From Guillardia theta CCMP2712 (lineage: Eukaryota > Cryptophyceae > Pyrenomonadales > Geminigeraceae): DNA of 64,000 nt. The position numbers and the translations under genes are program-made. This document shows, piece by piece, positions 18,887-33,800 of this stretch; position 1 is the first letter of the stretch, and every line of letters begins with the position of its first letter. The notes under the pieces were generated by a model. That model was not told the origin of the DNA. It made no database searches and worked only from the letters and a program-made list of their open reading frames with translations. The DNA lies in contig NW_005434583.1 in NCBI RefSeq assembly GCF_000315625.1, positions 123,214 to 187,213 on the forward strand. Reading direction: 5' to 3'.

Positions 18887-21800
18887 TTAAACTAAGCTAG
18901 AGTTGCATGATAAAATGTTTGTGTCAATCGGGTTGTAGGTAGCCGAGATATCCAGTAGGTTCACACACCCAGCGGTATCCGAGCTGAACGCAATGTTGAG
19001 GTACTCGATGTCGAGCGTGATGCCTGCGGCGACTTTGATGAAGACAGTATCCTGGGCGTCACACACTATGTAGCTCGACCGATCGGACGCGCCAACGAGT
19101 TTGATATTCTGATTGAGATTCAGGTTGCAGGGACTCGAGAAGTTCCCGCTGAGCAGGTAAACTGTGGCACCAGGATCAATGGAGTCCAACAGCGTCTGGT
19201 CAAGAAGTTGCGAAGACTTGACTGCCACGTCATTGCAGTGAGAGCCGGTGCAGACACAACTGAAGCTGCCCTCCGTGTTGACGCATTCGCCGCGCAGTGA
19301 AGTGTACTTCCCTCCTACGCTGTCGTAGTACCTGTACAAGTTACAATCGTGATCGATGCCACAGTCGTTGATGTCTTGACAGATCGAGTTCGACGCGTCC
19401 TGGTAGTATCCGACTTGGTGGTACCCCGCTGGGCATTCATAGACGTAGTTCTCGCCTCTGCAGGAGCAGCAAACGTCTCGTGCTGTCTGCCCGGAGGGCG
19501 AGTAAATAGAAGCGATATCCAGGCTACACCATTCCTGCCAGCTACCCTTGATCAAGTCGACAGCCCAGCTGGGAGAGTTGGAAGTCACAAATCTTGCTAA
19601 GAAGCCTGAGAGGACGGTGGAGAAGTCTGAATCGAAGGTGACGAGTAAGCCGACGCATCCAGAGCAGTTGTACTTCTGGCCGTTTGTTGGATTTCCGTCC
19701 AGCTCGAGCTCCAGCTGAGGGTTCGAGCAAGAAGCATCAGAACAGGAGTAGACCTGAACGCGATCGTAAGTTGCTTCTGTCTCAAATTCATCGAAGATGA
19801 TAGACATCCACGAAAAGGAATCGCTCGGGATGAGGTACCATTGGCATATCGCATTGTTGATGTAGTCGGAATCTCCGTCCGTGATTGTCCCCGTGGATAC
19901 TGTGATGGTCTTGTTCCAACCACAGTCGTACTTGTTGCTGATGGCCGCGGCGTTTGCAGTGTAGTCAACGCAAGTCTTGCCTGCTATGTCCGACCATGCC
20001 AGGTTGTCTGAGCACGGCTCGTTCGAGACTTGCTGGAGCAAGTCGACGGTCACTGGCTGGTTTGAGACACACAATCCGTCTGCACAGGATCCAGAGCTCC
20101 AGCTTGCAGCTGGGGTCTTGCAGACCAGAAAGGTGTCGGCCAGCCATAGAACGCTCAGGCACGACTGGCTTCCTACTAAAACAGTCGGAGTGAAATCCAC
20201 CGTACCGAAACCACTTCCAACGACCGTCAGGTCGTTCCCACCAGTGTACGTCCTTGACGAGTTGCTCTCCGCAATCCACAAGGCAGAGTCGCTCCCCGAG
20301 GCCTCCAGGGAAAGCAACTGCGGAATGTCGTAGGAGAACTTCAAGGCCGACGAGGAAGCCAGCACTTCAGATGTCACGACGGCCTTCAAGTTCGAAAGGA
20401 CACCACTCTCAACTTTGACCTGGAGTGCGGAGGTAGAGACCCAGTTTGTCATCATGTTCGAAGTGAGTCCTATCCTAGAAGCAAGCGAGCCTTGTGTTCC
20501 GAACGTGTCTGCATATAGCGAGACGTTGAGACCACCTACAGTCGGTGAGTTTGACGCACTGAAATTGACGAACGAGATCAAGTCCGACGAAAATGCTTGC
20601 GTAAGACTACTGACTGCCGACTGAGAAGTGACAACAACAGCAAGACTACCCGAGATTCTTCCTTGGCCCTTCATACACCTCAGCTCCTCCTCGGACTCCC
20701 ACTCCGTTGCCTCGCATGACGTTGACCCGATCCGCCCTAGCCCCGGCGTGTACACGTCCAGCCCCACGAAAGACCCATTCAGAACAACAAAATAAGAATT
20801 TCCGTCGATTTTCGCAGCAGATCGCAACACTGGAAAGTCAAAAGTAAACACGTCGGTCGTGCTCCCTACTATGCTCCCTGCCGTCACCGTCACCAGCTTG
20901 CTCCCTCCCCCCCCGTATGGTACGATGCAAGATATCGACGTGGTCGATACCCACTCGCTCGACTCCATCCCGCTTCCCCCTACAGCCCCTGCGCCTGTGT
21001 ACGCCACGCCGTCCTCGTAGTACCCTGCGATGGTGAAGCTCCGGTATTCAAGAGCCTTTGCGATGTTTCTGGTGTTATTGAGCCCTATGTGGATGCTCAT
21101 GTCGTACGAGGTCAGCTCCGTCGTCGACCCCCCGCGATCTCCGACCGTGACCGAGACTCCCTTGCTCTTGCCTATCCCTGCGCTCGCATAGCATACGATC
21201 GAGGTGTCCGACTCCCACTCCGTCCCCTCGCTTGCCGTCCCGCCTATCCTCCCTGTCCCCGTCACGTCCTGTAGCCCCAGCCCGCTCCCAGTCAGCGTCA
21301 GCATCACGGACCCTGTGCTCGCGAGGTTTGCTCGCTCGTCGCTCGCGTCCCGCATGATCATAGGAGCGTCGTGAGACATAGCCTCTGTCAGCGTCTGCGA
21401 TACCAACATCGTCGACGTCAAGACGTACCTCAGGCTCGCTCCTGTCCCTCCGACGCCCTTCATACACCTCAGCTCCTCCTCGGACTCCCACTCCGTTGCC
21501 TCGCATGACGTTGACCCGATCCGCCCTAGCCCCGGCGTGTACACGTCCAGCCCCACGAAAGACCCGTTGATCAACACGGTGTAGGAGTCCGTGCCTGCAT
21601 AGTTGCTCTGGTTGCTCACGGACTGCACTGTTGGTACATCGTACGTGTACACGTCGGTCGTGCTCCCTACTATGCTCCCTGCCGTCACCGTCACCAGCTT
21701 GCTCCCTCCCCCCCCGTATGGTACGATGCAAGATATCGACGTGGTCGATACCCACTCGCTCGACTCCATCCCGCTTCCCCCTACAGCCCCTGCGCCTGTG

Positions 21801-24800
21801 TACGCCACGCCGTCCTCGTAGTACCCTGCGATGGTGAAGCTCCGGTATTCAAGAGACTTTGCGATGTTTCTGGTGTTATTGAGCCCTATGTGGATGCTCA
21901 TGTCGTACGAGGTCAGCTCCGTCGTCGACCCCCCGCGATCTCCGACCGTGACCGAGACTCCCTTGCTCTTGCCTATCCCTGCGCTCGCATAGCATACGAT
22001 CGAGGTGTCCGACTCCCACTCCGTCCCCTCGCTTGCCGTCCCGCCTATCCTCCCTGTCCCCGTCACGTCCTGTAGCCCCAGCCCGCTCCCCAGCACCCGT
22101 ACCCTCACGCTCCCCGTCGTGGGAAGATTATGAATATCAGCCACGTTGACGGACGATACTGACGCAACCTCCGCTGATACCGCCTCCGTCATCGACCCGC
22201 TCAGCTGCCCTGCTGTGATCACCACGCTCCTGCTCCCCGCCGTGACCCCTGCGGCCTGACATACGATCGAGGTGTCCGACTCCCACTCCGTCCCCTCGCT
22301 TGCCGTCCCGCCTATCCTCCCTGTCCCCGTCACGTCCTGTAGCCCCAGCCCGCTCCCAGTCAGCGTCAGCATCACGGACCCTGTGCTCGCGAGGTTTGCT
22401 CGCTCGTCGCTCGCGTCCCGCATGATCATAGGAGCGTCGTGAGACATAGCCTCTGTCAGCGTCTGCGATACCAACATCGTCGACGTCAAGACGTACCTCA
22501 GGCTCGCTCCTGTCCCTCCGACGCCCTTCATACACCTCAGCTCCTCCTCGGACTCCCACTCCGTTGCCTCGCATGACGTTGACCCGATCCGCCCTAGCCC
22601 CGGCGTGTACACGTCCAGCCCCACGAAAGACCCGTTGATCAACACGGTGTAGGAGTCCGTGCCTGCATAGTTGCTCTGGTTGCTCACGGACTGCACTGTT
22701 GGTACATCGTACGTGTACACGTCGGTCGTGCTCCCTACTATGCTCCCTGCCGTCACCGTCACCAGCTTGCTCCCTCCCCCCCCGTATGGTACGATGCAAG
22801 ATATCGACGTGGTCGATACCCACTCGCTCGACTCCATCCCGCTTCCCCCTACAGCCCCTGCGCCTGTGTACGCCACGCCGTCCTCGTAGTACCCTGCGAT
22901 GGTGAAGCTCCGGTATTCAAGAGACTTTGCGATGTTTCTGGTGTTATTGAGCCCTATGTGGATGCTCATGTCGTACGAGGTCAGCTCCGTCGTCGACCCC
23001 CCGCGATCTCCGACCGTGACCGAGACTCCCTTGCTCTTGCCTATCCCTGCGCTCGCATAGCATACGATCGAGGTGTCCGACTCCCACTCCGTCCCCTCGC
23101 TTGCCGTCCCGCCTATCCTCCCTGTCCCCGTCACGTCCTGTAGCCCCAGCCCGCTCCCCAGCACCCGTACCCTCACGCTCCCCGTCGTGGGCATGTTGGG
23201 AAAGTCCGCCACGTTGACGGACGATACTGACGCTACCTCCGCTGATACCGCCTCCGTCATCGACCCGCTCAGCTGCCCTGCTGTGATCACCACGCTCCTG
23301 CTCCCCGCCGTGACCCCTGCGGCCTGACATACGATCGAGGTGTCCGACTCCCACTCCGTCCCCTCGCTTGCCGTCCCGCCTATCCTCCCTGTCCCCGTCA
23401 CGTCCTGTAGCCCCAGCCCGCTCCCCAGCACCCGTACCCTCACGCTCCCCGTCGTGGGCATGTTGGGAAAGTCCGCCACGTTGACGGACGATACTGACGC
23501 TACCTCCGCTGATACCGCCTCCGTCATCGACCCGCTCAGCTGCCCTGCTGTGATCACCACGCTCCTGCTCCCCGCCGTGACCCCTGCGGCCTGACATACG
23601 ATCGAGGTGTCCGACTCCCACTCCGTCCCCTCGCTTGCCGTCCCGCCTATCCTCCCTGTCCCCGTCACGTCCTGTAGCCCCAGCCCGCTCCCCAGCACCC
23701 GTACCCTCACGCTCCCCGTCGTGGGAAGATTATGAATATCAGCCACGTTGACGGACGATACTGACGCTACCTCCGCTGATACCGCCTCCGTCATCGACCC
23801 GCTCAGCTGCCCTGCTGTGATCACCACGCTCCTGCTCCCCGCCGTGACCCCTGCGGCCTGACATACGATCGAGGTGTCCGACTCCCACTCCGTCCCCTCG
23901 CTTGCCGTCCCGCCTATCCTCCCTGTCCCCGTCACGTCCTGTAGCCCCAGCCCGCTCCCAGTCAGCGTCAGCATCACGGACCCTGTGCTCGCGAGGTTTG
24001 CTCGCTCGTCGCTCGCGTCCCGCATGATCATAGGAGCGTCGTGAGACATAGCCTCTGTCAGCGTCTGCGATACCAACATCGTCGACGTCAAGACGTACCT
24101 CAGGCTCGCTCCTGTCCCTCCGACGCCCTTCATACACCTCAGCTCCTCCTCGGACTCCCACTCCGTTGCCTCGCATGACGTTGACCCGATCCGCCCTAGC
24201 CCCGGCGTGTACACGTCCAGCCCCACGAAAGACCCGTTGATCAACACGGTGTAGGAGTCCGTGCCTGCATAGTTGCTCTGGTTGCTCACGGACTGCACTG
24301 TTGGTACATCGTACGTGTACACGTCGGTCGTGCTCCCTACTATGCTCCCTGCCGTCACCGTCACCAGCTTGCTCCCTCCCCCCCCGTATGGTACGATGCA
24401 AGATATCGACGTGGTCGATACCCACTCGCTCGACTCCATCCCGCTTCCCCCTACAGCCCCTGCGCCTGTGTACGCCACGCCGTCCTCGTAGTACCCTGCG
24501 ATGGTGAAGCTCCGGTATTCAAGAGACTTTGCGATGTTTCTGGTGTTATTGAGCCCTATGTGGATGCTCATGTCGTACGAGGTCAGCTCCGTCGTCGACC
24601 CCCCGCGATCTCCGACCGTGACCGAGACTCCCTTGCTCTTGCCTATCCCTGCGCTCGCATAGCATACGATCGAGGTGTCCGACTCCCACTCCGTCCCCTC
24701 GCTTGCCGTCCCGCCTATCCTCCCTGTCCCCGTCACGTCCTGTAGCCCCAGCCCGCTCCCCAGCACCCGTACCCTCACGCTCCCCGTCGTGGGAAGATTA

Positions 24801-27800
24801 TGAATATCAGCCACGTTGACGGACGATACTGACGCTACCTCCGCTGATACCGCCTCCGTCATCGACCCGCTCAGCTGCCCTGCTGTGATCACCACGCTCC
24901 TGCTCCCCGCCGTGACCCCTGCGGCCTGACATACGATCGAGGTGTCCGACTCCCACTCCGTCCCCTCGCTTGCCGTCCCGCCTATCCTCCCTGTCCCCGT
25001 CACGTCCTGTAGCCCCAGCCCGCTCCCCAGCACCCGTACCCTCACGCTCCCCGTCGTGGGCATGTTGGGAAAGTCCGCCACGTTGACGGACGATACTGAC
25101 GCTACCTCCGCTGATACCGCCTCCGTCATCGACCCGCTCAGCTGCCCTGCTGTGATCACCACGCTCCTGCTCCCCGCCGTGACCCCTGCGGCCTGACATA
25201 CGATCGAGGTGTCCGACTCCCACTCCGTCCCCTCGCTTGCCGTCCCGCCTATCCTCCCTGTCCCCGTCACGTCCTGTAGCCCCAGCCCGCTCCCCAGCAC
25301 CCGTACCCTCACGCTCCCCGTCGTGGGCATGTTGAGAAAGTCCACAGTATTCACTGTTGAGATCATTGGTAAGTCCGCAGATATTGTCTCCGTGATGGTA
25401 TACGTGATGATGCTATTTGTGATCACAACGGATTTGCTTCCTAGCAGTATTGTTTGGGCCATACATTTTGCAGCACTATCCGATATCCAAGATGTACTTT
25501 CAGTTGCAGTGTAACTGAATCTTGTTGACAAAGTCTTGTGATCTCGAGCAAAGTTTATACCGATGACTGTCCATGTTCGAGACCCAGTGGATGCAAAGTT
25601 CATCGGCTTTGTGAAATTTTCCAGAGATATAGAAGGATGGTCTGTTGAAAAGAGCTCCGTCAAGGAGCCAGTGGTAATCATTGCAGTCATCACTATTTTC
25701 GAAGTCTGAAATGATCCTGACAACGTCTTGCAAGCAATGGAAGTTTCACTTTCCCAAACACTTGCTTCACAAGAAGACAGACCGACTCGTCCTTTCATTG
25801 TCACAGTGTTGGAACAGAAGAAAGAACCACTCACAGTCATGGTTCTTGCATGTAGTGCTGGGCTATTGTACAAGGTCCTGGTCTCGTTGGTTTGATTGGC
25901 AAACTGATTCTGTGCAAACAATACGAAGTATGGAATGTAAGGAACGCAGTACTTGTCCGGGGCTGTGTTCGGGTCATCGTTGCACAGGCAGTGGAAATAG
26001 CATTTGCAGGCTGTCCTGTCCCAGACGCCCTTGGGAAACCGATTGCAGGGGTCCAACTTGAGCTTGACCTCGGTTGGGTTGCTGGTGATCTGTTTGGGTG
26101 AAAGCGCAGAAAAGAAGATCGAAGTGTTCGATGTCAGGATGACACTGACTGCGGCAGATTTGTCCATCTTCGTCTGTATGCGATTGCTAGAGCCATTCTG
26201 CGCTTCGATCCAATAGAAGACCTCTGAATCTTCTCTAACAGTGTTGACTCGCAGCTCGATAACCTCACTGTTGGAGGCCTGGCACAACTCATCCACCTTG
26301 ACATACTGCACGTACTTCAGCGCTACCTCAGAGTTCACATCACGTTGTATGTGTATGCTATTCGTGCTGAAATTGACCGCCAGCACTTGCATCGCTCGAT
26401 TTCGGCCGATGCGAACGGGTGGATGTTGTACTTTGGCAGTGTCGGTGAACCCAACCTCTCGCACATCAGCGACGAAGATCTGAGCATCGCCAGGCAGATA
26501 GTCTCGAATTAGAAGCGACCCTGGGAAGTCTTTCCTCCACAGTCGGGTTGGGCCCTCATCCACGTTGTCCCCGATCAAATTTCCAGACGAGCACAGTCCC
26601 TGATTCACGGTTTCACAAGGAATCCTCATGACGGCCCCGCAGTAACTCGAGCTGTTGTCAAAGATGAATTCGAAGGGTTTAGGTACATAAGCAGGCTTTT
26701 CCTCTCGCAAGGTTTGCTCATAATATAAGACTATCGCATCAATCTCAGCGGGGTCTAACGCACGGGGCCACACGGCAATCTCTGCCACAGCCCAAGGGCT
26801 CGTGCGATATTTGTTGATGAAGATTTCAGTGTTGACATTCCAATTCCTGTCGATCTTCGACTTGAACGAGAATCGCTGCCCCATACTGGATAACACGAAA
26901 TATTTCTCACCAGTGTTCTGCCCACAGAATACATTCCAATTCGTGTGGTTAATCTCGAACCTTCCTTCTGCCTCCATGATGTTCTCGAAAGCTCCTGAAT
27001 CTTTGTAGTGAATGTAGAGGATTCCAGTCTGATTCCCCGATACTGCTCTCCGCCTTGCAACGCAACAGATGGTTGAGTCAGAGGTCAGAAGGGGAGCAGG
27101 GAACCTCACGCTTGTGTCTGCGTATCCTTCTACAGCAGCCATGGGGTAAACAGCGCCGTAACCTGACACGTTCTCAAGCACTGCAAGACCTGGGTAATGA
27201 TCTCTGATGTTGCCTTGTTCCTCTACGAAAGCATGGAGCCTGTTGCCAGAAGAATCTTGCCAAACTTGGGAGCTCTGGTCGAAGTCCCAGGCCTTGAATC
27301 TGCCATGAAGAGCTGAGACAACCTCTCGTTGGTATGTCACTGAGGGAGCTTCCGTCTTCCTGGGGACCTCAAACTTCTGTTGAGCCAAGAAACTGTCTTT
27401 CGAGCCCTCTGTGACTCTCTTGGCCAGTATAGTGAGCTGCTCTGGGATGTCCTCAACCTTGCGCGAGATCGATGCCCTCGAGTGATTGACTTGCAGATTG
27501 ATGTCAAAGAATCCAGTCGGCAAAGCTCCATCGAACGAATTTCCAGCAACATCTGTCGATCGCAAGATGTCAAGTGTTTCACTCAGGAATTCCGTCATCT
27601 CAACGGAATTGTCTAGCAATAGCTTGCGTTGGAAGAAGAGAGAGCCGGCAGGACAGAAAGTTGTGTTGAATGGAGGAAAGCAGACAATGGTGTAATAAAC
27701 TTGGGAAAGACTGGAGGCATTCTGCAGCTTCAGGTATGCAAAGGTCGTGAATGAATCGTTCCTTGTTCCGACTAGAAGCGATTGAACCGACGTGGATGCG

Positions 27801-30800
27801 TTACCTTGGAAACGAGGAGGCGAAAATCGTCCAACATCGAGGCCGCAAGTAAAGGGAGGAGTGACTTGTGAGTAGACGAACGGCTTGACCGACACGAAGG
27901 GAAGTATGACAATCTTAAGATCCACGAAGAACCTCGGCAGGTACGGCGTGTCCTTCAGGAAATACCTCAAGGTCAAATTGCCCGAGGAGTGGGAGATCCT
28001 GACCCCCTGGAAGTCTGCGTGCCCCTGTTGCATGTAGACCTCGAACGGCTGGACGTAGTTGTCGTCGAGCTGGTCCCCATCAGAGTTGTAAACTATGAGC
28101 TTCACTCGGAAGTTATCGCTGGTTGCAATCTGACTGATTACGGCTGCATCCTTGCCCAAGGCTGAAATCCGGACAGTAGGCGCAAGAACAACGTCACGTG
28201 AATCCAATAGAGCAATAGCTACGTTCTGGCCCTCGTACGATACCTTCTGCTGATTCAGGAAGTCCTCCACAATCGAGCTGGAGACCGTAGGGCGAGCATA
28301 TTCCGAGAGTTCCACTTGATATGGAAAGATCGTGAAAGTGGATGAAATCGCGGTCAAATTGTGGAACTGACATCCTGAAGGAAATGAGTCGATGGCGAAA
28401 GAGAATCGATAATAGAATTCTCTGCCGGCGAGGTGCAGGATTGTGAGGTTCTGGAAGACTGCTGTACCGTTGACAAACATAAGGTCAGTCTCGCCAACAA
28501 GGTTGTCGTAGACGTCCTGTGCTCTCATGAGCTCTAATTTCACTCGAAAGCCATCAGAGGTCTGTACAGCCTTGATCAGGTTCTGATCTTCGTCGAGGAG
28601 AGCGACGACCATCCGGTCAAGGAGCTCTCCCTCGAAGATGATGCTTTTCACCGGCGATATCAGTTTGATGCTCTTCGGCTGGATGAAGAATGAACTCGAG
28701 GAGTTGATGATGTCCGACACTGTGGACTGCAAGACTTGGAGGTCTGTCGTGCCGTTGACTCGCAGTTGGTATGTCAGAGCAAAGTGTGCACCAGCTGACG
28801 ACAGAAGTTTGACAGAGCTCGGCACCATGGCCCCGTGATGGAGGAGGAAGGTAGTCGACCCTGCGATATGAGTGCTGCCGAGCTCCTCTCCTCCAGTTTT
28901 GACCATCACATGCACGTAGATCGTGTCGTCCAAGTTTGACAGCTGCTGACGTCCGTTGTGCAGGGATGCGACCGGCAAGTGAAGATAATCCCCTGTGATG
29001 ATGGGACAGAGAAACGTCTCGGAAAGGTGGATAAATTGCGGCAAGACTGTTAACAAGCCTGTTTCGGCATGTAGATTATCTAGAGCAAATTCAAACTTGA
29101 ACCTTGTCCCAACGACCGTCTTGATCCCAAATGAAAATCTGGTTGTTCCACCTACGACTACGAGCTCTGTTGAACCCACCAAGTATTCATATGTGTAGTC
29201 ATCACTGTCGTAGAGCAATTTTGCAGTTATGACGAAAGAATCCTCAGACTTGAGGTCTGTCAGAACGTTGCCTTCAATATCCAAGACAGAGACGTTGATG
29301 GCGACAACTTCATTGGGACCTTCTCCCGTGTACGAGTTGTAGATGTACGGAGAGTCTTGTTCGACCTTCAAAGCGTGTGGCAAGACAAGAAAGGGTTCAG
29401 ACAGATTGCTCAGGACAACTTGTGACTGTTGCAGATCTACCATCTCGAAAAAGAATTGATGCAATCCCCCAGAGTTTGTGAAGGCGATTCCGTCGATACT
29501 GAATAGGTTCCCTTCGATCGCACGTTCAACTCGCTGAAGTGTGACATGGGAGACATGCAGACACCCGTCAAGGTATGAGATGTGCTCAAAATTCTTGCTC
29601 AAGGGATTCAAGACCAGCACAGAAAATTCAAGATCAGCTTCCATGGGATGTGTTGAAATGAAGTCAACAATCACCGCCCTGGTGTTCAAGTCAAACCCGA
29701 CGCAATAGGAGCCGTTCACTTGGCATAGACCGAAAGCATAGCGCAACCAACTCTGAGTCGCAGGCCAAGCTATCTCTATGCCCACAACATGCAGTTGAGA
29801 CGCGATGCAACAAAGAGAAAGGCTGGAGCCGCCGATGACGTCAAAGTTGAATGCTGCTCGCACAGAGATTGCCATCTTCACTCCAGGTTGCGAAGAATTG
29901 GACTGCACATCTGCAAGCACAAACCCTGGCTCAAGCACCTTCAGCGGTGCGGCATCTCCTGCCTTGGATCCTTTCCTTTGTGGGACACGCGAATCATCAG
30001 GGCTCATGTCCACAGCTGCGATGATGAGGACACCACTGGGTGAGAAGCATGCGATCGAGACGAGCCTCCCAGCTTGAGCCGTCCAAGGGTTGACGAAGGA
30101 AATGACGAAGATGACAGGCTCTCCCGCCAAGATGTCAACGCGTGTCGTCAGATTCACTTGCCCTCCAACACCGAACGAGAGCCCAGAGAAATGAGCGTCA
30201 TTCGAATCCAAGGAGAAGGACTGAGGGCCAGTCAGATTCGTGAGAACGATCGTAGAGGCGCTGGGTATCAGAACATTGCTGGTAATAGTGACATTGATGG
30301 AGTTGGCAACTCCAGGATAGGGATCCGCCTGCCCTATGTTCTTCACGAAAAATTGAGGCGCCGAGACTGAGAACGGATAGATGTTGCTTGGAGTACCATC
30401 GACTGCAGTGCATGTCGAAACTTTTGTCTGCGCGATCTGATAAAATCCCTCTAATCCGCAGGAAGAGTTGTATGAGACGCTCACATAGATGTCCAAAGAA
30501 GGAATACTTGTTTCTGATTCCGGATTCTGTACAAGAAAGGTAACTTGGGAAAACGCTCCAGCTGCTTGAACGCTCTTCACAGGGAGAGAAATTCTGCTCG
30601 TGTCTTCAGACAAAGTCAGTCCATCCTGTGGATACACTATGAAGGAAGACGTTGGAGAGTAACTCGGAGAGGCCTTGTCGCTTACCAATGATATCGTACC
30701 ATCGAAACTCAATGTTATCAGATCTCCGGAGTGCAGGTCGACGTTCGCGCTGAATCGTAAAGTGATGGAGTTGTTCTGACCAGGGAACGAGGAACTCTGC

Positions 30801-33800
30801 TGAATCTCCTTCACCGAGAACTTTGGATCCTCGATCGCAAGACCGCTAGACAGGACTGGATTCAAGTGTTAGCAGATGGAAGCATCATACAGGAGATCTT
30901 ACCTTCTCTGACCGCACTACAAGAATCTCGGACTATCTGATATGCGGACACACCTATGGGCAAAGGGCTTCTGACGTCTATCGCAAACAATGCTATGCTG
31001 ACATTCATGTTTCCTGTGCTGGGGTTGGTCAAGTTGAGGGAGACTTCAACTGACTGCCCAGCATGCAACGAGTAGTTGACCGAAAGTTCAACTGTGCTGC
31101 CGTTGGTATCAACTGATGACACTCCGATGGATTCCTGCAAGAAGCATCCAACGGCCGGATTGCTACAATCCACGTCCATGCAAGCATAGGAGGGATGATT
31201 CGATGACCCGCTCGGACTGCAGAGTTCGGCATAACCACTGCTTGAAGTGTTCAACAAACAGTTGAATCGCAACGTTGCAAGCTGTGAGAAATTGACGGCT
31301 GACGGAGCAGAGATGCGGAGGATGAAACCAGTCACCAGGTCATAATTGCTTGACACTGAAGTCCTTAGAGTGTTGTTGGCGCAGGGAAATAGATTGTCGT
31401 ACACGTAGCTGACTGCAATCAAAGGCCCGTCAGACGCGACAAGCTGGTTATAAGTCATCCCATACATCGACTCGTTCAGCTGCAACAGGACCGCCTCGCT
31501 CTCTCGGGCAACACAAGGGTTTCTAACTGCAAACTCCAAGTGACAGGCTCCAGGCAGAACCTGGTCATTGCCCGTAACAATGAACAGGTTTCCAGTGACG
31601 TTGTCCCAGTGATCAAGAGAAAGACTGCAGTTCGAGACAAAGGAATTATCCTCATACACAAATGTCGAGGTCAAACCCCGTACAATACACTGATTCACTC
31701 CACACTGAAATTCAGCATTGGAAAGAAATGAAATGCTGATAAGGTTGCGACTTGCAGGATCTCTTGAACTCTGAGCTACCTTCAATTCGGTTACCAGGTA
31801 GCTTGATGTCTGAAAGGGCTGGGCACAGTTCCCCGACTCAAACTTAGATTTCGAAATAAAATGACTTCCAGAAGATGCAATTTGCACGGAAGATGTAGAT
31901 ATGAAGGAAGGATTCTGCAGAACGAAAGAAAATTCATACAGAATTCCAGAAGAAAGGGTCGAATTGAGTGGGATGCTTACAATCAAGGTACCCATGGCTC
32001 TATACCACTTGGCAACAGTAAAAATGTCACGGTTCTGACTGTACAATGGAATCTCTGGGTATGAAGTCCCTGAAGCATACAAGCCTGTGATTGAGATCAC
32101 ACTACCGTCCTTTCCATAAAGATCAACGTTTGAGATTAAGCTAACGTGAATCCTGTTGCTTGCGCCGACATATGATGATGTCTGACAAATGATCTTAGTT
32201 GTGAAAGCGGCCCCAGTGACAGTTAAATCGAAGGTAGGGCTCACTCTGACAACGGGCAAATGTGAGCTTGATATTGTTGAATTGATCGTGATTCGTATGG
32301 CGGAAGAAAATTCTCTGCAGGTAGAACAAGCTGAACAATTTACTGTCGACCTGAATACTGAGAAGTTCATGGCAAAGGCATCGGCTTCGCTCAAGCCGTC
32401 AACCACGTTACCGAAAGAGTCAACTATAGAAACGAGCAGAGGGGGCAAGGTCTTCCCCAAGGAGACATTAGAGAGCAGTGACTGGCTCAAGAATAGAAGT
32501 TGTGAAGGTAAAACAGTGAAATTCCATGTCGAGGCAAAAACCAACCTTGAAAAAGGAAATTCTGCATGAAACTCTAGCCTGTAACCACGACCAGCCTTCT
32601 TTACTGGTCGTATGCCAGCGAAGCGAGCTGTTCCATTGACGACTGATTCTGTCGTGATTCCTGACAAAGCGGAGGCGTAAGGCATGTAAGCATTCTCAAG
32701 CGAAATGTAAAGGCCGACAGAATTGTTGATGGCAAAGGAAGGCCTAATACGGGTCAAACGGGCAGAGACTTGCACATCCTGAGCAACAGTGTCAATTTTC
32801 ATGTCATAGTCCCGGATCTTGACGTCCAAGATGTCCGGAAAATAGGTGGTAACATTCCATGGAACAAAAAGATTGTAAGGCAAAAGAATAAATTGATTTG
32901 AATTTACAGTGAAAAGTACAACACTCTCGACATTCAGTTGGAATCGCAAGGTGTATGTGGATGGACACTTTGAGAGAGCTCCTAACTCAATGGAAACGTC
33001 TGTGAAACGAGCATTTCTTTGTATAAGAGGAATTTGGACAGTCCCGGTTAAAGTGACTGTCGCGTCGGTTGCGCTGTCAATTTCAACTGAAACTGTAGGA
33101 TTAGATAGAATATAGAGGTCGAGCGGAAGCTCAGGAATCTTCGGCTCAAGCGTAACTGTGAAGACCCCGAGTTGTTGACCGCAAAAATGGTTTGAGATAT
33201 TAGATGCCACCAGAAAACCACCATTCTGCAAACTGAATTCGGGCGATGATACCCAGGCAATGCCACCCACATGCTCAAAGAATAATGTATATTTCTTGCC
33301 CATACCAATCAAGGACAGCTTCTGAAACGCGAAAGCATTGAAAGCTTGAGAAAAATTTACGATTGTGGGTCCTTGGACGTATCCATGCCCTGTTATGTCA
33401 TTCTGCAACAAGCTCATCTTGATTTTGAATCTATCTTCTGGTATCACAATCAAGCTTTCACCTTTTGAATTGACAAATGTCAACAAAATAGTGTCAATGA
33501 ATTCGTAAGAACTAGGAAACAGGGTTCTTGAATCAAAATTAAGCCTTGTTGGAACAACCGTGATATTTGACGTGTTTACGCAAAATCCTAGGTCTTGCAT
33601 ACAGATTTGCAAGAAAAAAGGTGACCCCGTGAGCAAATCGATGTACAAATCGTCGAATATTGCAAGTCCATCGTTGCCGAAGCCTTGAACTTTGGTACCC
33701 ATCAGACTTGAAGTAACTTCTGATTGATCTCGATTAAACATTTGAGCCGCAACGCTGTAACTTTGAAAACTTACATAATAGTTGTTGCACAAATTCCTAT

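Noticed and set aside
21075-25223. Many 60-228 aa open frames on both strands inside the repeat array, recurring identically
   Set aside because: They are alternative-frame readings of the 267-bp coding repeats; the single 12-kb frame on the minus strand explains the region.
20640-25370. CRISPR-like periodicity
   Set aside because: Units are 267 bp, contiguous and coding, with no spacers; the genome is eukaryotic.
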